Below, piece by piece: positions 50,946-61,227 of a DNA stretch of 64,000 bases (its first letter is position 1; each line of letters opens with the position of its first letter). Source of the stretch: Planctomycetota bacterium (GTDB taxonomy: Bacteria; Planctomycetota; Planctomycetia; Gemmatales; Gemmataceae); contig JACPZP010000031.1 in assembly GCA_016195405.1 (NCBI GenBank), positions 1-64,000 of the forward strand, in the 5' to 3' direction. The notes under the pieces were generated by a model that saw only the letters and a list, made by a program, of their open reading frames with translations, searched no databases and was not told where the DNA came from. Both the position numbers and the translations under genes were made by a program.

Positions 50946-51928
50946 GAGTCGTTCTCCACGGTATGAATCAGGCGGGCGGCGTCGGCGGGGAGGTCCTGTC
51001 CCTCCTTGGGCGGCGCGGGCGCGAAACGCAAGCGGTCGCACGTTTGGAAGAAGTCGCGCCAGGCACGAGAGGTCGGTTTCGTGGCGCCGCGGCGGCGCAA
51101 GTGTTTTTCGATTTCCTGCGGTGTCGGCTCGAGCGGCGGCAACTCGAAACGCGCACGCAAGTAATCCGTCAGCGCCGCGGCGGTTCGAACAGGATCGGGC
51201 TTTTGCTTTTCCAGGTAAGTGAGCGCCAACCGTGCGGCCCGGCTGCGGCGCGCGTGCATCTCGCACTTTTCACCGGGGTGCCGCAGCTTCCAAAGCCAGT
51301 ACCATCCCACACAAACCAGGGGCGGAAGCGAGAACAGCAATACCGCAAGCAACGGCGAGACTCGCAAGGGTGTTTCGTCGCGCAGGACCTCCTCGGCGGG
51401 GTAGAGCTTGTAGAACCGCTCCGGCAACGGCAACGCCTTCAGTTCCTCTGTTCGCGCGGGCGATCCCGTTGCAGACTTCACCGTAATCGGAATCTCGTCG
51501 GAGAAGGTCGTCTGGAACTTCTTGCGGACCGGCGCGTAGTACACGAGCCGCAGACTGGGAATGGCTTTCACCTCCGCGCTTTTGGGCCTGAGTCGGTAGA
51601 CGAACTCCCAGACGTCTCGGTCCGGCTGCAAACGGTCCTGTTCGGGAACCGGCTCGACGTAGAAGCTGGTTTCAAGATCATTAGGGAAGATGCGGAGATT
51701 CTCGCGCTGCGGGCGATAATTTGTCGAGGCTTGGCCGCTGATCTGCACCTTGATGGTAATCGGCTCTTCGACGGCGACTTTCGTCGGCGCGGCGGAGCTG
51801 CTGAGGCGAAACTGGCCGGCGACGTGGCTGAAGTCCGGCGGGGCGGCGGCGGGCGGGGCGTCGGCGTCCTGCGCGTAAAGGGGCAGGGGGGCGGCGAGAA
51901 AACAGAGGATGGCGAGCCAGCGAATCAT
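50930..51928 (-). CDS. batD: BatD-like protein
   Basis: This is a 332-residue exported membrane protein (signal LAILCFLAAPLPLYA). The beta-rich region with AVEEPITIKVQISGQAS and the repeated Ig-like strands is BatD-like, as is the single TM (LLAVLLFSLPPLVCVGWYWLWKL) followed by a cytoplasmic helical part. The 'RFYKLYPAEEVLRDETPLRVSPL' segment also fits. Bat proteins are linked to aerotolerance and envelope homeostasis in Bacteroides and Leptospira, with unclear mechanism. It starts 7 bases downstream of the BatB-C stop and overlaps the BatE start by 16 bases. Confidence 0.85.
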   Translation of the reverse strand: MIRWLAILCFLAAPLPLYAQDADAPPAAAPPDFSHVAGQFRLSSSAAPTKVAVEEPITIKVQISGQASTNYRPQRENLRIFPNDLETSFYVEPVPEQDRLQPDRDVWEFVYRLRPKSAEVKAIPSLRLVYYAPVRKKFQTTFSDEIPITVKSATGSPARTEELKALPLPERFYKLYPAEEVLRDETPLRVSPLLAVLLFSLPPLVCVGWYWLWKLRHPGEKCEMHARRSRAARLALTYLEKQKPDPVRTAAALTDYLRARFELPPLEPTPQEIEKHLRRRGATKPTSRAWRDFFQTCDRLRFAPAPPKEGQDLPADAARLIHTVENDSCISR

Positions 51929-51935
51929 CAGGCTG

Positions 51936-53846
51936 TCACCAGTCCTTCACGTTCTCGGGCATCACCTGGGCGTGGCGGCGGTGTGCACGGCGTTCACGGA
52001 GAATCCGCTCCACGAGCTGGTCGAGGTGTGCCTCGGTCTCTTGCGGCGACAGGGGAGCCAGTTGCTCTTGATCGGGCAGGACGGTGAGCGCGCCGCCGCT
52101 CGCCTTGTCGGACTTCTCCTTGCCGGCCCCTTCGGATTTACCGGCTGCATCTTTCGAGACGCCGGGCGTCTTGCCGTTGTCCTTTCCCTTGGGTTCATCC
52201 TTCGAAAGTTCGGAGTCCTTTGTCTTCTTCGGGTCGCGCGGGCTGTCCTTGGGATTTTCGGGGTCGTCAGAGTCGTCCGCCTTGGCTTTGATCCAAAGCA
52301 GGCGGGCCAGCTCCAGGTTGTAGCGCGCGTCCGCTTGCAAGGTCGCGTCGGCGGCAGCGCTCAGACATTGGCGATAGGCGGCGATGGCTGCTTCAAGCTG
52401 CCTGCGGCCGCCCCCTTGGTTGACGAGCGAGTTGGCCAGGCCAAACCAAGCGCGGGCTTTGCGAGCGGCGGAAGCCACTTCGTCGTCGAGAGTGCGCTGA
52501 TAGTGAAACTCCGCCTCGCGGAATCGGCCCAGGCGATAGAGCGTCGCCGCCTTGTTGAAGGCGACCAAGCCGGGGTCGGGCGCCATTTCCTCGGCCTTAT
52601 CAAAGAACTTGAGGGCTTGCTCATAGTCCTCGCGCGCGAAGCAGTCATTCCCGTGCCCCAACCGTTGATCGACGAGCGGGACGGAACCGGCGCTGACCAG
52701 GAGTAGCGCAAAAGGCACGAGAAAGAGCCGAGGTAGCGCCGGCGACCAACGTGCTTCCGCGGCGTGGCGTCGCCGGCCAATCAGCAGCGTCAATGCGAAG
52801 AGGCCCAGCGCCGGTCCAAGAAACCAGGCGTGGCGCGGCCGCATCCGTACGATGCCGCCTCCCCAGGCAGAGTCGGCTTCCGCGCCGTTGTCCTCGCTTC
52901 GTTGTTCGGGAGGATTCTGAGGTGATTTCGCAACGATCTCGCGGAACAACTGGCCCAGCGCCAGGGTTCCATTGCGAGCCGGAATGTAAACGCCGCCGGT
53001 GCGGTTGGCGATGTCTTCCAGCGGCGCCTCGTTAAGGCGTGTCTGCACCGCCACGCCGCCGTGCTGCAGCGGCTGGCCACGGAACGGGATGGTAGCCGAC
53101 GCCGTCGGATCGCCGACGCCAATCACATGCACCGGTATCTTGGCCCGGCGCGCTTCTTCGGCCCCTTGCACGTACTCCTGATCGGCTACCGGGTCGTCGC
53201 CGTCGGAGAGAAGGATGATGTCGTGCCGGCTTTCGTTTTTCGGATCGATAAGCTCCATGGCCTTGCGCAAACCGGCGCCGATGCGCGTGCCGGAAAGCGA
53301 GCCTTCGTCGGAGTGAGGCCGCAGCGACGGCGGCAGGTCGTCGGCATCGATCTGAGCCAGAGCGTGGCGAAAATGGTCGTAGTCGCCGGTTAAGGGGAAC
53401 ACGACTTTGGGATAGGCGGCGAAAACCACGAGGGCGACACGCGGCCCGCCCCGTGATGCAAAATTCCCGGCGAGGTCGCGCAGGGCCCGCACCGCGCGCT
53501 CTTGCCGGCTCGGCTGCTCGGCCAACATGCTGCGGCTGACGTCGAGAACGACGACCAGGTCGCCGCGATTGCTCGCCGCCGCCGGTTTCTCGTCTCGACC
53601 CCAGCGCGGCCCGGCAATGCCGAGAATCAACAGGATTAGTCCGGTGAAAACGAGGCAGACCGTCCACGACGCCAGACGGCCACGGGGCGGCAAGAGCCTG
53701 TGGATCGCAAGCCAATTCCCCAACTCGGCCAATGCTCGGCGGCGCTTGCGGCGGGCGCGCAGAAAAAGCAGGGCCAGGATTGGCAAAAACGCCAAGAAAC
53801 CCAAAAGAGCCGGGTAGGCGAACACGCGAGACAATCCAGCGAGCAT
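51936..53846 (-). CDS. BatB-BatC fusion (VWA plus TPR membrane protein)
   Basis: The 636-residue protein joins two Bat modules. Residues 1-60 include two TM helices and the Bat-type linker. Residues 80-300 are a von Willebrand A domain with a MIDAS site (VLDVSRSMLAEQ, then T and D in 'GDYDHF' and LLSDGDDP). After another TM (PALGLFALTLLIGR) come TPR repeats (LGHGNDCFAREDYEQALKFFDKA, FNKAATLYRLGRFREAE). A charged tail of about 80 residues follows. A start at 53846 with GAGG 5 bases before is preferred over a start reading through the upstream palindromic repeat. BatB and BatC are separate in many bacteria. Confidence 0.87.
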   Translation of the reverse strand: MLAGLSRVFAYPALLGFLAFLPILALLFLRARRKRRRALAELGNWLAIHRLLPPRGRLASWTVCLVFTGLILLILGIAGPRWGRDEKPAAASNRGDLVVVLDVSRSMLAEQPSRQERAVRALRDLAGNFASRGGPRVALVVFAAYPKVVFPLTGDYDHFRHALAQIDADDLPPSLRPHSDEGSLSGTRIGAGLRKAMELIDPKNESRHDIILLSDGDDPVADQEYVQGAEEARRAKIPVHVIGVGDPTASATIPFRGQPLQHGGVAVQTRLNEAPLEDIANRTGGVYIPARNGTLALGQLFREIVAKSPQNPPEQRSEDNGAEADSAWGGGIVRMRPRHAWFLGPALGLFALTLLIGRRRHAAEARWSPALPRLFLVPFALLLVSAGSVPLVDQRLGHGNDCFAREDYEQALKFFDKAEEMAPDPGLVAFNKAATLYRLGRFREAEFHYQRTLDDEVASAARKARAWFGLANSLVNQGGGRRQLEAAIAAYRQCLSAAADATLQADARYNLELARLLWIKAKADDSDDPENPKDSPRDPKKTKDSELSKDEPKGKDNGKTPGVSKDAAGKSEGAGKEKSDKASGGALTVLPDQEQLAPLSPQETEAHLDQLVERILRERRAHRRHAQVMPENVKDW

Positions 53847-53856
53847 CAATACCTCG

Positions 53857-53941
53857 GTAGGACGGTTTTGAAAACCGTCAACGCTGTAGGACGGTTTTGA
53901 AAACCGTCCAGTCCAACGGACGGATTGCAAATCCGTCCTAC
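53857..53941. repeat. Three palindromic units of the GTAGGACGG family
   Basis: Units at 53857-53879 and 53886-53909 (GTAGGACGGTTTTGAAAACCGTC) and an inverted one at 53916-53941 (GGACGGATTGCAAATCCGTCCTAC) fill the gap between batA and the batB-C fusion. Similar to the pair at 40282-40343. It lies inside an operon, so it may form RNA hairpins that modulate expression of downstream genes. Confidence 0.88.
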
Positions 53942-53942
53942 T

Positions 53943-54950
53943 TTATGGCAATCGGCGCCAGCGGGTCGCTTCCAGAGTGTGCAACGTCAACCACGACACC
54001 AGCGCCAGGGCAGCAAACACCGCGAATCCTTCGTGATAGCGGCGATATTGAAAGCTCTCGATCCGGTCGCGCTCGAGTTTGTCAATCGCCGCGATCGCTT
54101 CGGCTAACGCTCTGCCGTCCCGCGCCTGGAAATGGTTGCCGCCGCTGATGCGCGCGATTTCCTCCAAAGAATTCTGAGCCTTGGCCGCGGCGTCTTTGTC
54201 CGGAGGATTCTCCGACTCGCTGCCCGCTTCGATCGCGTACACGGGGATGCCGAGGTTGCCGGCGAGTTGGGCAGCCTGGCGTGGCGTCAAGGCGGGAGGG
54301 GGCACGTTGCTTTCGCCGTCGGTCAAAAAAATCACGATCTTGTGCCGCGTGGGGGCCTTTTGCAGCATGGCGACGGTCCAGGCGATAGCGTCGCCTGGAT
54401 TGGTTGTCGCCTCGCCCGCCACGGTGCGGGCTTCTTCACTGTCGAGCAATTGGAGAAGGCTGGCGTAATCGAGCGTCAACGGACAAACGGTGTCGGGATG
54501 GGCGGCAAAGGTCACCAGTCCGATCAGATCGTTGTGCCGAGGCTCAATGCGAACGCCGCCCGGTCCCGCGCCGCCAAAGACGAACATGCGGAAGATTCGT
54601 TTGACTGCATCCAGGCGCGACAAGAGTTTTTCGTCCCAGAAAAAATCACGCTCATTCATGCTGGCGCTGACATCGACCACCATGGCGATGGCGATCCCTT
54701 CGGTCGGCAGGCGACTCGAATTGTCGGGCCAGCGTGGGCCGGCCAGAGCGACGACAAGGAACAAAAGGCCGGCGCCACGCAAGACGATCCCCCAAAGGCG
54801 GGCGCGCCGGCTTCGGCCCGGCGGCAGGCTTGCAACGATTTGGGTGGCTGAAAAACGCAGCGCGGCGGGCGGCCGGCGCATCCACAACCACAGCGTCGGC
54901 GGCACCAGGACAAGCAGCAAGAGAAATGCGGGATTCGCGAACGTAGGCAT
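53943..54950 (-). CDS. batA: BatA-like VWA domain membrane protein
   Basis: This 335-residue protein begins with the Bat N-terminal hydrophobic pair (FANPAFLLLLVLVPPTLWLWM) and the R-F-S segment, then a second TM (GIVLRGAGLLFLVVALAGPRW). A VWA domain with the full MIDAS site follows (VDVSASM, TNPGD, LTDGES). It ends in a C-terminal TM (FAVFAALALVSWLTLHTL). It should be the metal-binding partner of BatB. It is the first gene of the Bat run; the moxR and DUF58 genes usually found upstream are not here. The start at 54950 matches the family opening. Confidence 0.9.
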   Translation of the reverse strand: MPTFANPAFLLLLVLVPPTLWLWMRRPPAALRFSATQIVASLPPGRSRRARLWGIVLRGAGLLFLVVALAGPRWPDNSSRLPTEGIAIAMVVDVSASMNERDFFWDEKLLSRLDAVKRIFRMFVFGGAGPGGVRIEPRHNDLIGLVTFAAHPDTVCPLTLDYASLLQLLDSEEARTVAGEATTNPGDAIAWTVAMLQKAPTRHKIVIFLTDGESNVPPPALTPRQAAQLAGNLGIPVYAIEAGSESENPPDKDAAAKAQNSLEEIARISGGNHFQARDGRALAEAIAAIDKLERDRIESFQYRRYHEGFAVFAALALVSWLTLHTLEATRWRRLP

Positions 54951-55307
54951 GAGCAGTTTGAGCGTCAAATACTATGCCGATTGCAGCGGCCGCTGCTTTT
55001 CGAGCAACGAATCGCCGTATTCCCAAGGGGGGGCAGGGGATAACACCGTGGCAATTACCATCGGCCGCGGCGGCTGCGGCAGAGTTTGTTTTTTTATGAA
55101 CAAGGATCGAGCATGACCGGCGAAGATTTGACCTGTGGTGAGCGATACAGTCGTCATCTTCGGTAGACCGGCCCTGGATTGCCTGCGTTTTTTCTTTGTT
55201 GCGATCCCGGAAGGCTGATAGACTTCATGTAATCTTCCCATACCGCCTGAATATTCGAACTATGCCAGCGAAGATTCCATAGAGTCTCCGTGCCGGAGGT
55301 GTTAGCC
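54951..55307. other. 357-base divergent intergenic region
   Basis: It separates batA from the divergent gene at 55308. It contains a G-run and a T-run but no convincing gene or palindrome. GGAGGT at 55295-55300 is the ribosome binding site for the next gene. Confidence 0.55.
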
Positions 55308-56069
55308 ATGGCCGAAGCCGCAATTCGAAGCAAGCAGCGCGAAACATCGGGCGCCCGTTCCGACGCCGGTCTCCCACCCCTGAAAGTCAGCTACTACTCG
55401 CGCATGAAGCAGGCGCGGGTCTATCCCGTGACTGTGTCCTGGCCGCAGGACGGCAAGGGCGGAGGCGGCAAGAAGATCACAGTGCGGCTGTTGGCGGCGG
55501 GGGCGCAGGTCGTGCCCTCGGAACACACGATTGAGCCCGCGGCGACCGCTACTTTTTACGTCACGCCCCTGGCGCGCGGGTGGCTTGGAGCGGAGCGCGT
55601 TGAAGTCCTGCATGAGGGCCGCAAGATTCAAGAAATTCCGATGGCGACAAATGTCGTCAGCCGACGAAGCGTGTGCGTCTTGCTATTCCTGACGATCTTT
55701 CTTCCATGGTTTATCCTTACTTACCTCAAGTATGGACCGATCCGGGATGACATCAGTCACGCTGACGCGGCCGGCAACAAACTCGCGATACCGAACGTCA
55801 TTCGCATTGAGCGATTTATTTACGCCAATCTTCCTGCGTTGCCGGACGTGGAGTTCGTGCGCGACCAGAAATGGCTGCAGGAGGGTTACAATATCTATGT
55901 GCCTCAGTTGCTTGCCGGCACCATTGGAGACATAATTCGCTTCTCGCGCGAGCAACCGCTTGCGTTCATTGTCTTTTGCGTTTTTCTCGTGTTGACGCTT
56001 CTCGCCGCCTTGACGACCCGCGACAAGACGAAACGCGCCTGGAGCAAACGGCTCGTGGTAGAGGACTGA
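55308..56069 (+). CDS. Membrane protein with a Bat/DUF-like N-terminal beta domain
   Basis: This 253-residue protein starts at an ATG 7 bases after GGAGGT. Residues about 20-110 are a hydrophilic beta domain (KVSYYSRMKQARVYPVTVSW, IEPAATATFYVTPLARGWLG). A first TM follows (VCVLLFLTIFLPWFILTYL), then an approximately 85-residue extracytoplasmic loop, and a C-terminal TM (AFIVFCVFLVLTLLAAL). I do not recognise the family. The HAD gene begins 11 bases after its stop, so the two are probably co-transcribed. Confidence 0.7.
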   Translation: MAEAAIRSKQRETSGARSDAGLPPLKVSYYSRMKQARVYPVTVSWPQDGKGGGGKKITVRLLAAGAQVVPSEHTIEPAATATFYVTPLARGWLGAERVEVLHEGRKIQEIPMATNVVSRRSVCVLLFLTIFLPWFILTYLKYGPIRDDISHADAAGNKLAIPNVIRIERFIYANLPALPDVEFVRDQKWLQEGYNIYVPQLLAGTIGDIIRFSREQPLAFIVFCVFLVLTLLAALTTRDKTKRAWSKRLVVED

Positions 56070-56080
56070 GAATTGCCGTC

Positions 56081-56743
56081 ATGGCGGATTACAAGGCGGT
56101 ATTCTTCGACGCGGTCGGAACCCTGATCCATCCCGAACCGTCGGCGACGCACGTCTATTTCGAAGTCGGCCGCCGCTTCGGAACCCGCCACACGCCAGAC
56201 GAAATTGCCGTCCGCTTTCTTCAAGCTTTCCGGCAACAGGAAGACTTGGATCGGACGCAAGCTTGGCGAACTAGCGAGGAGCGCGAACTACGCCGCTGGC
56301 GCGACATCGTCGGCTACGTTTTCGATGACGTGACGGAGCGCGACTCCTGCTTCGCCGAGCTTTACACTCATTTTGCCCAGCCCACGTCATGGCGGCTCGA
56401 TTCGGCGCTTGAACTCTTGGTGGAGCGAATTCAACAGCCGGGTCTCATTCTCGGTCTCGCCTCCAATTACGATTCCCGGCTGCGCTCGGTCCTGGCGGGT
56501 TTTCCAATATTGGCGAAGTTTCAGCACGTCGTCATCAGCAGCGAGATCGGCTATCGCAAACCGGCGCCGGAGTTCTTTCGGCGGCTCACGGACCTGACCA
56601 AGTCCAGTCCCGACAAAATCCTCTATGTCGGCGACGATCCCGTAAGCGATTTTGAAGCCGCCCGCGCCGCCGGCTTGGATGCCATGCTGATCGAGAAGCC
56701 GGCCGGCTTGAAGGCGCTTGGCGAAAAGCTCGCCGGCGCTTGA
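56081..56743 (+). CDS. HAD-superfamily hydrolase
   Basis: This 220-residue HAD enzyme has motif I FFDAVGTLI (with the nucleophile Asp, but the second Asp of D-x-D is Val), motif II with S at ASNYDSR, motif III K in GYRKPAPEFF, and motif IV 'VGDDPVSDFEAA'. The missing second Asp of D-x-D is known in haloacid dehalogenases, so dehalogenase-like or unusual phosphatase activity is possible. The start at 56081 places the motif at residues 7-15 as expected. Confidence 0.88.
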   Translation: MADYKAVFFDAVGTLIHPEPSATHVYFEVGRRFGTRHTPDEIAVRFLQAFRQQEDLDRTQAWRTSEERELRRWRDIVGYVFDDVTERDSCFAELYTHFAQPTSWRLDSALELLVERIQQPGLILGLASNYDSRLRSVLAGFPILAKFQHVVISSEIGYRKPAPEFFRRLTDLTKSSPDKILYVGDDPVSDFEAARAAGLDAMLIEKPAGLKALGEKLAGA

Positions 56744-56852
56744 CAGCGCCCGCCGCCGCTGAGAAACTCCAACAAATCTAGCCGACTTCCGATTAGGAAC
56801 TTCGTCGCCAACGTCCAACCTTAGAGGCCCAAAAGGGCGGAGAGAGAGTGTC

Positions 56853-57218
56853 ATGATCACCGGCGTCCACACCATGTTTTACTCGTCCAAGGCCGACGAG
56901 CTGCGAGCGTTTATCCGGGACAAGCTTCGCTTCCCGTACACCGACGTCCAAGAAGGTTGGCTGATTTTCGACTTGCCCGACGCGGAGATGGGCTGCCATC
57001 CCGCGGAGAAAGACGGACCGCCTTCCGGCACGCCGCACATCTCGTTTTACTGCGACGACATCAACAAGACGGTGGCCGAGTTGCAAAGCCGCGGCGTCGA
57101 ATTCACCGGCGACGTGAAAGACATGGGCTACGGCCTGGTGACGCACTTCCGTATGCCCGGCGACTTCGAGGTGCAACTCTACCAGCCGCGCTACCAGCGA
57201 AACCCCACACGAAAATGA
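56853..57218 (+). CDS. VOC (glyoxalase/bleomycin-resistance fold) protein
   Basis: This 121-residue single-domain protein has two beta-alpha-beta-beta-beta units. The start 'MITGVHTMFYSSKADELRAFIRDKL' and the pattern HISFYCDDINKTVAEL with His and the C-terminal 'MPGDFEVQLYQPR' fit VOC enzymes; the Glu of the metal site is in FEV. The substrate cannot be predicted. The TIGR03067 gene starts 7 bases after the stop. Confidence 0.88.
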   Translation: MITGVHTMFYSSKADELRAFIRDKLRFPYTDVQEGWLIFDLPDAEMGCHPAEKDGPPSGTPHISFYCDDINKTVAELQSRGVEFTGDVKDMGYGLVTHFRMPGDFEVQLYQPRYQRNPTRK

Positions 57219-57225
57219 GGTTGTC

Positions 57226-57672
57226 ATGCGAATGATTTGCGTCTGTCTTTTGGCATGTCTTCTCACGGGAGCCAGCCTGGCCGGCGGCTCCGACGTCGTC
57301 AAAAAAGACCTGAAAGCCTTGCAAGGCGCCTGGGCGGTGGAGGCGCTGGAATTCAACGGCAAGGATTTGGCCGGCAAGCACAAATTGACGTTCATCTTCA
57401 AGGACGACGTCGCGACCATCGAAGGCGACGACGCGGTCCAGAAAGAATACGCCAAGATCGGCTTCAAGCTCGACCCGAGCACCAACCCCAAGTGCCTCGA
57501 CATCACGGTGGCCGGCGGAGTGCAGAAGGACGCCAAGATCGAGGGCATTTACGAGCTGAAGGGCGACGAGTTGCGGCTCTGCGTGCTGGTCTTCGGCAAC
57601 GAGCGACCCACGGAGTTCAAATCGCCCGGTGGCTCCAGCATCGCGCTCTTGACGCTCAAACGAAAGAAGTGA
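57226..57672 (+). CDS. Secreted TIGR03067-type protein
   Basis: This 148-residue planctomycete-specific secreted protein has a signal peptide (ICVCLLACLLTGASLAG). The TIGR03067 pattern is then complete: LQGAWAVEALEFNGKDL, KLTFIFKDD, FKLDPSTNPKCLDIT, GIYELKGDELRLC and the end SIALLTLKRK. These proteins are expanded in Gemmata-type genomes, with no assigned role; a small beta-barrel is likely. It follows the VOC gene immediately and is convergent with the next one. Confidence 0.93.
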   Translation: MRMICVCLLACLLTGASLAGGSDVVKKDLKALQGAWAVEALEFNGKDLAGKHKLTFIFKDDVATIEGDDAVQKEYAKIGFKLDPSTNPKCLDITVAGGVQKDAKIEGIYELKGDELRLCVLVFGNERPTEFKSPGGSSIALLTLKRKK

Positions 57673-57688
57673 CTCCTCGTCTTGGCCG

Positions 57689-58441
57689 CTACTTACTGCC
57701 GAACAGCTTCCCCAGGCTGATGCGCACTTCCTTGGTGTCGGCGGCTTTGACAACGGCGGCGTTGGCCTTTTCGAGCAGCTTGCGCTCCAAGGACGGCCGC
57801 CACTGCTGCAGGCCGCTGTGAAGCGCCTCGCCCATCAGTTTCGCGCCCGAGCCGCCGATGCCGCCTAGATGCTCGACCACCAAATCGTCGTGACTCACTT
57901 CCGCTTTCACGACGCGAAGGCGAAATACGGTGTCGGGCAGGAACGACTTGCCTTCTTCCAGCCGAAGCGTGGCCTCGCAGTCCATGGCCAGCTTGAGCTT
58001 GAGCCTTGCCTTGACGCCGCCGCTGTAAAGGCGCACGCCTCGCTCCCAGATTTGTTCTTCGGCATCGACGCCGACCAAGAGAGACACTTGTCCCTTGAAA
58101 GTGAGTCGATCGCCGCCCTCGTTCTTGAGATCGGAGAACTTGAGGTCGAGCGTGTGCAGGGCGTCGCGGGCAGTGATGCGTACTTTACGCCAGGTGCCGT
58201 CGTTGCGGGGAACCTTGACGACCCGCGCTCGAAGGCCGTGCCACTCGAGGGCATGGGCCGTCATCGCTTGGTGTCCCCAGTTGGTGCTTTTTTCGTAGAG
58301 CGGATCGGGGAGATGGTCGATCAAAATGGGTTTGAGCAGACCGCCCAGCGCCGCCAAAGAATCGTCCGGCGGCGGCGTCTGGGCAAACGCGGCGCTTAGG
58401 GCAAGCGTCGCAACAACCAACGAAAAGACGCGAATCATCAT
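57689..58441 (-). CDS. Secreted protein of unknown function
   Basis: The 250-residue product has a signal peptide (VFSLVVATLALSAAFA). The body is beta-rich with long amphipathic strands (LKFSDLKNEGGDRLTFKGQVSLLV, VKARLKLKLAMDCEATLRLEEGKSF), somewhat like a lipid-binding or lipocalin-like shape. No motif is recognised. The start at 58441 is chosen because GGGAG lies about 7 bases before; the in-frame ATG at 58549 would add a non-signal extension. Confidence 0.75.
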   Translation of the reverse strand: MMIRVFSLVVATLALSAAFAQTPPPDDSLAALGGLLKPILIDHLPDPLYEKSTNWGHQAMTAHALEWHGLRARVVKVPRNDGTWRKVRITARDALHTLDLKFSDLKNEGGDRLTFKGQVSLLVGVDAEEQIWERGVRLYSGGVKARLKLKLAMDCEATLRLEEGKSFLPDTVFRLRVVKAEVSHDDLVVEHLGGIGGSGAKLMGEALHSGLQQWRPSLERKLLEKANAAVVKAADTKEVRISLGKLFGSK

Positions 58442-58468
58442 CAACAGCTCCCTCGCAACCCACCTGAG

Positions 58469-58500
58469 TTGAGTGGCATGCCCTTCGGCGTGCCACCCAA
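58469..58500. repeat. Palindromic repeat (TGGCATGCCCTTCGGCGTGCCA)
   Basis: The arms TTGAGTGGCATGC (58469-58481) and GCGTGCCACCCAA (58488-58500) pair over 11 of 13 bases. It is upstream of the secreted protein at 57689. It resembles hairpins scattered in other planctomycete genomes, as far as I recall, but no second copy is in this window. Confidence 0.6.
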
Positions 58501-58564
58501 CGCGAGCGGGCGGGAAAAGGCTCATAATTCTATCGGCCGATTCCCGCAAGTGGAGCCATGACGA

Positions 58565-59122
58565 CTACTTTCCGCGGCCGAAACCGGTTAACTCTAAGGC
58601 AAACTTGCCTCCCGCGAAGGAAGATTCCGATCGGACCAGGCCGTTCACGGGAATCTCCCGGTTAATCCAGACTTTCGTCGTAGTCTCAATCGTTTTGCCC
58701 TTCAGGTCCGAAGTCGTCTTAAAGCTTATCCACTCGCATTCGAGCTTCTTATTGGCAACTTCGATGGTCTCTTTGCCGCTTTCGAGTTTCTCGACTTTGG
58801 CTTTATCCTTACCAATGGACTTAAGCGGGTCCACAAGCTCATCGAGTGAGATCTGTTTTTCAGTGCTGGGACGGGTCTTGCCGTCGACCGTCATTTCAAT
58901 CCGGATAGTCACTTTCTTGTCGTCCACGGCCTTAACGGTTTGCTTGACAATGACATCCTTGATCTTCACATCCTTGGCGCCAAACGTATTCGTTTGCTTG
59001 TACTCGACCCAATCGCCGACCTTGGCCTTGGCGCCGGTCTGCGAATGGACCGTCCAGCCGGCGACGGCCAGCACCACGACGGCCATCAGAATGTTGCGGG
59101 TGAGCATAATGCGAGTCTGCAT
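58565..59122 (-). CDS. Small exported beta-rich protein
   Basis: The 185-residue protein has an N-terminal hydrophobic stretch (LMAVVVLAVAGWTVHS), then a domain rich in Lys/Thr with repeated beta-strands (GDWVEYKQTNTFGAKDVKIKD, KLECEWISFKTTSDLKGKTI). GGGAG lies 5 bases before the ATG at 59122. Similar secreted proteins of unknown function are common in planctomycetes. It follows the rhamnulokinase gene on the same strand after 36 bases. Confidence 0.72.
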   Translation of the reverse strand: MQTRIMLTRNILMAVVVLAVAGWTVHSQTGAKAKVGDWVEYKQTNTFGAKDVKIKDVIVKQTVKAVDDKKVTIRIEMTVDGKTRPSTEKQISLDELVDPLKSIGKDKAKVEKLESGKETIEVANKKLECEWISFKTTSDLKGKTIETTTKVWINREIPVNGLVRSESSFAGGKFALELTGFGRGK

Positions 59123-59158
59123 GAATACTCCCATGGATTATGGATTGGGCGAAGTTTG

Positions 59159-60636
<1,478 letters not shown>

Positions 60637-60640
<4 letters not shown>

Positions 60641-61206
60641 TTTGCGGACGGACCGAGAGGCGGCAAGCCGATGCGCGGCAACGCTTTCAGGATATCGGCG
60701 ATGGCGGCGTCGTTGAGTTCGCCGGCGCGGTAGGCATAGTTCGCCACCACGCGCTGCTTCACCGACAACAGGATCGTCACGTCGGCTTCGCGGGCAAGCA
60801 GATAAGTGGGCGGACCGACTTCGTCTTCGAAGACGCTGAGGGGCACATTGCCGGTGGCGTGCTTCTTGCTCCACTGCACGACTTTTGGGTCAATCGTCTG
60901 CTGATCTTCAGCTAGAAAAGTGACCCAGATACGCATGTCTTTGTGATCGGCGAGCGACTTGTCGAGCTTGTGGACCAGCTTGCCTAAAGGCTCGGAGAGC
61001 TGGCGGGCGAAAAGGATGACCGCCGGCCGATCCGCCGCTTCGCAGATGAAGCAGTGCGATTGTCCGCGCTGTGGCCCAACGGCGACGATGGAAATGTATG
61101 GCCCGGGCCGCTGCTTCTCGCGCAGGCCGGATTTGCAAGGGGCGTCGTCGGCTAGTCCGAGAGGGGGCAAGAGCAACGATAGTGCAAGCACATGCAGGAG
61201 TTTCAT
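60637..61206 (-). CDS. Secreted thioredoxin-fold-like protein with CxxC
   Basis: This 189-residue exported protein (signal LHVLALSLLLPPLGLA) has a CFIC motif in the segment QSHCFICEAADRPAVILFA, followed by a KLDKSL helix and 'MRIWVTFLAED', as in thioredoxin-like folds where a CxxC-like pair sits at a helix start. A proline before a strand is also present (VGPPTYLL), in the position of the cis-Pro. Redox activity is inferred. Its stop overlaps the rhaB start. The TPR gene lies 21 bases upstream on the same strand, so three genes form an operon. The functional link to a sugar kinase is not obvious. Confidence 0.75.
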
Positions 61207-61227
61207 AAACGCTCACCAAGCCCCTCT

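Noticed and set aside
50963-52087. Long plus-strand frame opposite batD and batB-C
   Set aside because: The opposite strand encodes recognised Bat proteins; this frame is compositional shadow.
53857-53941. CRISPR-like array
   Set aside because: Only three short palindromic units with spacers of about 6 bases and mixed orientation; no cas genes are near.
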